From: Isotricha intestinalis
Taxonomy: Eukaryota > Ciliophora > Litostomatea > Vestibuliferida > Isotrichidae
DNA: 64,000 nt
Assembly: GCA_023807065.1 (NCBI GenBank)
Contig: JAJJLU010000351.1
Span: 1-64,000, forward strand
Direction of reading: 5' to 3'
Part shown: positions 60,806-64,000 of the stretch, one piece after another
Position numbering within the stretch: position 1 is the first letter of the stretch
Layout of the letters: the number at the start of each line of letters is the position of its first letter
Position numbers and translations under genes: made by a program
Notes under the pieces: generated by a model
What the model was told of the DNA's origin: nothing
The model's database searches: none
Seen by the model: the letters and a program-made list of their open reading frames with translations, nothing else

Positions 60806-61888
60806 ATGGATTTTTATGAAGCTCTTATTCAATATGAAGATGTTTTTGGGGAATCAATTAATAAAAATTTAAATTTATTTGAAAAAGAAATAAAAGAACT
60901 TTCTTATAAAGATGATTATCATAAAAACACTGAAAGAATAATTTATAATAATGTTTCTGATATAATTAATGAAATTAAATATTCTAAGAATTTAAAACAA
61001 TTACTTCAAATGAAATATAATTTATCTAATAAGAATAAATATTGTATTTATGCAAAAGATATTTTAAAAAAAAAAAAATTAAATAATTTTAATCAAAAAG
61101 GAATAATAAATTATAATATTAAACCATTAATATTGAGTAAAGATATTATAGAATATGAAATTAAAGATAATTTAAAAAAAAATATAAAAGAAAAATTTTT
61201 ATATGAATTATTAAAAGAAGAAGAAAATAAAAAGCAAAAAAAAAATGAAAATGAAAATAAAAATAATAATAGTATTAATAATAAATTAAATAAAAGTCAT
61301 AGTTTAACTGAAAGAGATTTAATAAAAAGTAATTCAAAATTAATAATAAGAAAATTAAACAGAGAAAAATTTAAATGTAATCATATACCAAATCCATCAA
61401 AAAAAAGTTTAAGTTTATTAAATAATAATCTAATAAATCAAAATGAAGAAAATTCAAAAAGAAATTTATTTCTTTTTGAATTAGATGATAAAAATATAAA
61501 AAGGTTAAAAACTGATACAAATAAATCAAAAAATAAAAATATAGAAAAACAAAATATAACTAAAGAAAAAAAAAAAGGAAATATTATTGAACACAAAAAA
61601 GAAGAAGATAAAGAAATAATAAAGAAAATTCATATTAAAAATATAAAATTAAATCCAGGAAAAATAAAAAATGAAAAAAATAAAAATTTAAAAGAAGAAC
61701 CAAAACAAGAAAATAAAAAGAAATTAACTATAGTTAAATTTAAAATAGGAAATAATAAAGAGAAAATAAAAATAAAAAATAAAATAGAAAATAAACAAGA
61801 ACAAAAGCAAATAAATCCTGAAAAAGTAAAAATAAATTTTAATAAAAAAAGAATTTTATCATCAAGAATGACAATAAAAAACGATTAA
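60806..61888 (+). CDS. Lys/Asn-rich basic protein, unknown
   Basis: 360 residues. The first 90 residues look structured (MDFYEALIQYEDVFGESINKN; IINEIKYSKNLKQLLQMKYNL). The rest is Lys/Asn/Glu-rich, highly basic and probably disordered or coiled. No family recognised. It follows the similar gene at 59153 on the same strand; the composition is shared, but I see no clear sequence homology. Confidence 0.68.
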   Translation: MDFYEALIQYEDVFGESINKNLNLFEKEIKELSYKDDYHKNTERIIYNNVSDIINEIKYSKNLKQLLQMKYNLSNKNKYCIYAKDILKKKKLNNFNQKGIINYNIKPLILSKDIIEYEIKDNLKKNIKEKFLYELLKEEENKKQKKNENENKNNNSINNKLNKSHSLTERDLIKSNSKLIIRKLNREKFKCNHIPNPSKKSLSLLNNNLINQNEENSKRNLFLFELDDKNIKRLKTDTNKSKNKNIEKQNITKEKKKGNIIEHKKEEDKEIIKKIHIKNIKLNPGKIKNEKNKNLKEEPKQENKKKLTIVKFKIGNNKEKIKIKNKIENKQEQKQINPEKVKINFNKKRILSSRMTIKND

Positions 61889-61930
61889 CCATTAAAAAAA
61901 ATAATATTTATAAAATAAAAAAAATAAAAT

Positions 61931-62000
61931 AGAATAAAATAGAATAAAATAGAATAAAATAGAATAAAATAGAATAAAATAGAATAAAATAGAATAAAAT
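61931..62000. repeat. Seven perfect 10-bp tandem repeats (AGAATAAAAT)
   Basis: AGAATAAAAT is repeated exactly seven times in the 141-bp gap between two convergent stop codons. Perfect copies suggest recent slippage, so copy number is likely variable between individuals. Confidence 0.97.
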
Positions 62001-62029
62001 AATAAACAAATAAATAAATATATAATAAT

Positions 62030-62536
62030 TTAAATTAACCTTAATTTATTACCATCTAAATAAAAATCAAATGTGAATCCAAAATAATCAACAGCATATA
62101 AAATACCAAAAACCCAAAGAAGTATTTTAGAAGTTTTATTTAAATCAGGATAACCTCTTACTTTTTTTTTAAATAAGACTTTAATAGAAGATAAAAACCA
62201 AAATAAAGAAAATTTAAAAAAAGAATGAATATATCTTCCAGCATAAAAATGTCCTACTCCAAATGGAAGACACATTTCAAGCCAAATTGCCCATTCTTTA
62301 TATTTATATGAGTAATTACAATATGTTTTTATTTCTTTTGTTTCATATGAATAATATGTTGTATATCCTGGGGCACATAAACATATTTCTTCTATACATT
62401 CTCCTGATGTTGATGGACAATTTTCTTTTGTACAATTTTGACTTTTTATTATTGTTATTAGTAGTGGAATTAGGTAATTTAATTTTTTTATGTTCATTTT
62501 TTTTCTTTTTTTTATTTTGTTTTTTATTTTTTTCAT
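62030..62536 (-). CDS. Secreted-type EGF-like plus TM2-domain protein
   Basis: 168 residues. A basic start with several Met codons precedes a signal peptide (about 17-33 from the first ATG; the ATG at residue 14 may be the true start). A Cys-rich segment resembles a single EGF-like module (about 35-73: NCTKENCPSTSGECIEEICLC). Two TM helices follow, with LPFGVGHFYAGRYIHSFFKF, the TM2-domain signature, at about 95-114, and LLWVFGILYAVDYFG near the end. TM2-domain proteins are poorly understood membrane proteins; some influence phagocytosis or Notch signalling in animals. The EGF/TM2 pairing occurs in several protists. Convergent with 60806. Confidence 0.78.
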   Translation of the reverse strand: MKKIKNKIKKRKKMNIKKLNYLIPLLITIIKSQNCTKENCPSTSGECIEEICLCAPGYTTYYSYETKEIKTYCNYSYKYKEWAIWLEMCLPFGVGHFYAGRYIHSFFKFSLFWFLSSIKVLFKKKVRGYPDLNKTSKILLWVFGILYAVDYFGFTFDFYLDGNKLRLI

Positions 62537-63284
62537 ATTAATTAATATTAATTATTTTAGATGATTTTTAATTAATTTTATACAATAAACATATATATGT
62601 CAAATGAATGTAATTTCATTTAAAACAAATAGTTATGATATAATAATTAAAGGTAAATATCGAATATACTATATAATTATAAAAAAAATAACATGAAATA
62701 TCAATATCAATCAAAAAAACATTAAACTCTTCTTTATAAATCCCAAATTTAAAATACACACATCAAATTTTAAAATAAAATTAAAATTTATATAATTAAA
62801 TTAAACAATAAAAAATAAATAACTGATATGATTTATAATTAATTTGATAAATATGTAAAGTCTAAATTTCCCTTCAAAAATTTTTTATCAATATCCAAGG
62901 AGAAAATATTTTTCATTCTTTTAAAAAATATATTTAAATTATCATTTCAAAAATAAGTAACAAATAATTTTAAAATATTTAATTATCTCCAATTTTCTCT
63001 TTAAAAAAATAAAAAAACTTTTAAAAAAATTCCTTTAAAACATCTCTTAAAGTCACTTTAAAAAAAGCCACACAAATAAAAAACTTAAAAAATCAAAATA
63101 AAAAAGAAAAAAATTTAAAATAAAAACTAAATCAAAACCCAAAATTTAGTAATAAAAAAAATTTTAAATAAAATTTACAAAATCAATTTATAAAACCCAA
63201 ATAATTATTTATTAAAGTCACTTTCTGTAAGAAAAAGAATATAAAAGGTGAATCCAACATAAAAAAATATATATATTAAAAAAA
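62537..63284. other. 748-bp spacer before the fructokinase gene
   Basis: AT-rich with long A-runs; no gene or RNA recognised. The last part is the fructokinase promoter region. Confidence 0.5.
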
Positions 63285-64000
63285 ATGTCAAAGAAATATG
63301 ATTGTGTAGGATTAGGAGAATTATTAATAGATTGGGTGCAAGTAGGAGAATCAGATCAAGGAAACCCATTATACGAATGTAACCCAGGTGGAGCACCATG
63401 TAACTTATTAGCAATGATGAAAAAAGCAGGAAAGAATGTTGCTTTCATTGGTAAAGTAGGTAATGACATGTTTGGTAGAATGTTAAAGAAAAGAACAGAA
63501 GAACAAAATATTGACATGTCTGGATTAGAACTTGATAAACGTGTTCACACCACACTTGCCTTTGTTGAAAAGTTACCAAATGGAGATAGAGACTTTTCAT
63601 TTTATAGAAAACCAGGAGCTGATATTATGTTAACAAAGGAAGATATTCAAAGTCATAAGAGTTTAATTCAAAATAGTAAAATATTCCATTTTGGTACATT
63701 ATCATTTACTGATCAACCAGCAGAAGATGCTACAATAGAAGCATTAAAAATAGCAAAAGATTCAGGATGTACAATATCATTTGATCCTAACTATAGACCT
63801 CCATTATGGAGCAGTGAAAAGAAAGCTAAAGAATGGATGGAATATGGATTAAAATTCGCAGATATATTAAAAATATCAGATAATGAAATTACTTTCTTAA
63901 CTGGTGAAACTGATTTAGATAAAGGAGTTCATCAAATTATTGATAAATATCATACTAAATTAGTTTTTGCTACTTATGGTCCTGATGGTGCAAGAGGTTA
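63285..64000 (+). CDS. Bacterial-type fructokinase (PfkB family), partial
   Basis: The first 238 residues of a sugar kinase; the window ends before the C-terminal catalytic DTxGAGD motif. The N-terminus reads VGLGELLIDWVQVG, followed by the substrate-binding GGAPCNLL and a PfkB signature GKVGNDMFGRMLKKR (about 60-74). Further on are TTLAFVEKLPNGDRDFSFYRKPGAD and ISFDPNYRPPLW. These are the hallmarks of bacterial ScrK-like ATP-dependent fructokinases, which phosphorylate fructose freed from sucrose or fructans for glycolysis. The similarity to bacterial enzymes suggests horizontal transfer. Codon use is fully adapted to the AT-rich host except for a slightly GC-richer 5' part. ATG follows an A-run, as for its neighbours. 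Confidence 0.9.
   Translation, partial: MSKKYDCVGLGELLIDWVQVGESDQGNPLYECNPGGAPCNLLAMMKKAGKNVAFIGKVGNDMFGRMLKKRTEEQNIDMSGLELDKRVHTTLAFVEKLPNGDRDFSFYRKPGADIMLTKEDIQSHKSLIQNSKIFHFGTLSFTDQPAEDATIEALKIAKDSGCTISFDPNYRPPLWSSEKKAKEWMEYGLKFADILKISDNEITFLTGETDLDKGVHQIIDKYHTKLVFATYGPDGARG

Noticed and set aside
1..64000. tRNA, rRNA, CRISPR, insertion sequences or viral genes
   Set aside because: By eye I found no GC-rich cloverleaf-like islands with TTCRANNC loops, no direct-repeat/spacer arrays and no transposase or capsid-like proteins; a tRNAscan run would be decisive.

Overview
The window is nuclear DNA of a very AT-rich protist, most likely a ciliate that uses the standard genetic code. Direct signs: genes are compact and mostly intronless, and ATGs sit in long A-runs. 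All three stop codons end clear genes: TAA after the DnaJ and histone H3 genes, TAG after the receiver-domain and HMG-like genes, TGA after the eIF4A3 gene. The only introns I could prove are 23, 25 and 35 nt long with GTA...TAG ends. Several families are typical of ciliates as I know them: FHA plus RING-CH fusions, large multi-membrane PAS proteins annotated TmcB-like, cytosolic CAP-domain proteins, and a two-TM family. A bacterial-type fructokinase at the right edge would fit an anaerobic or rumen (trichostome) ciliate. That placement is inference; Paramecium, Tetrahymena and similar ciliates are excluded by the stop codons.

Layout. 0.2-4.4 kb: ER DnaJ, eIF4A3-type helicase, FHA/RING-CH ligase. 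4.4-8.5 kb: gene-poor, holding a decayed reading frame and a degenerate tandem repeat with a CCCCAAAAG core. 8.5-10.7 kb: two CAP-domain genes. 12.4-18 kb: membrane RING-H2 ligase, histidine-kinase-like protein with receiver, HMG-like protein, small CaaX protein. 18.9-30.8 kb: stand-alone LolD/MacB-type ABC ATPase, two-TM protein, VAP-like MSP protein, TBC Rab-GAP, REEP-like protein, 1850-residue PAS/TM protein. 30.9-44 kb: arrestin-like protein, Deltex ligase, an unrecognised 813-residue protein, Rab GTPase, Bre1 ligase, PP2C, WD40 protein. 44.4-54.5 kb: small membrane protein, giant UBR ligase, histone H3, TPM/RING-H2 ligase, PI-PLC, 14-3-3. 54.6-64 kb: a three-exon coiled-coil gene, second PP2C, HP1-like protein, a two-exon DPM2, two Lys/Asn-rich coiled-coil proteins, TM2 protein, fructokinase (cut by the window).

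Themes. Six of about 36 genes are ubiquitin ligases of different families. Bre1, H3 and an HP1-like protein form a chromatin set, and the H3 has a divergent N-tail. Rab, TBC, VAP and REEP-like genes serve membrane traffic; PP2Cs, 14-3-3, receiver, PAS, PLC and FHA proteins serve signalling. Lipid anchors are predictable on four proteins (MGCKC, MGNEC, CKIF and CC ends).

Two points go beyond plain annotation. The DPM2 gene and the three-exon gene appear only when introns of 23-35 nt are removed. Most spacers longer than about 800 bp contain broken coding-like stretches, so they look like decayed genes. I recognised no tRNA, rRNA, CRISPR array or transposase. No single undescribed system stands out; the best candidates for novelty are the FHA/RING-CH and TPM/RING fusions, the altered Deltex pocket, the divergent H3 and the 813-residue protein.
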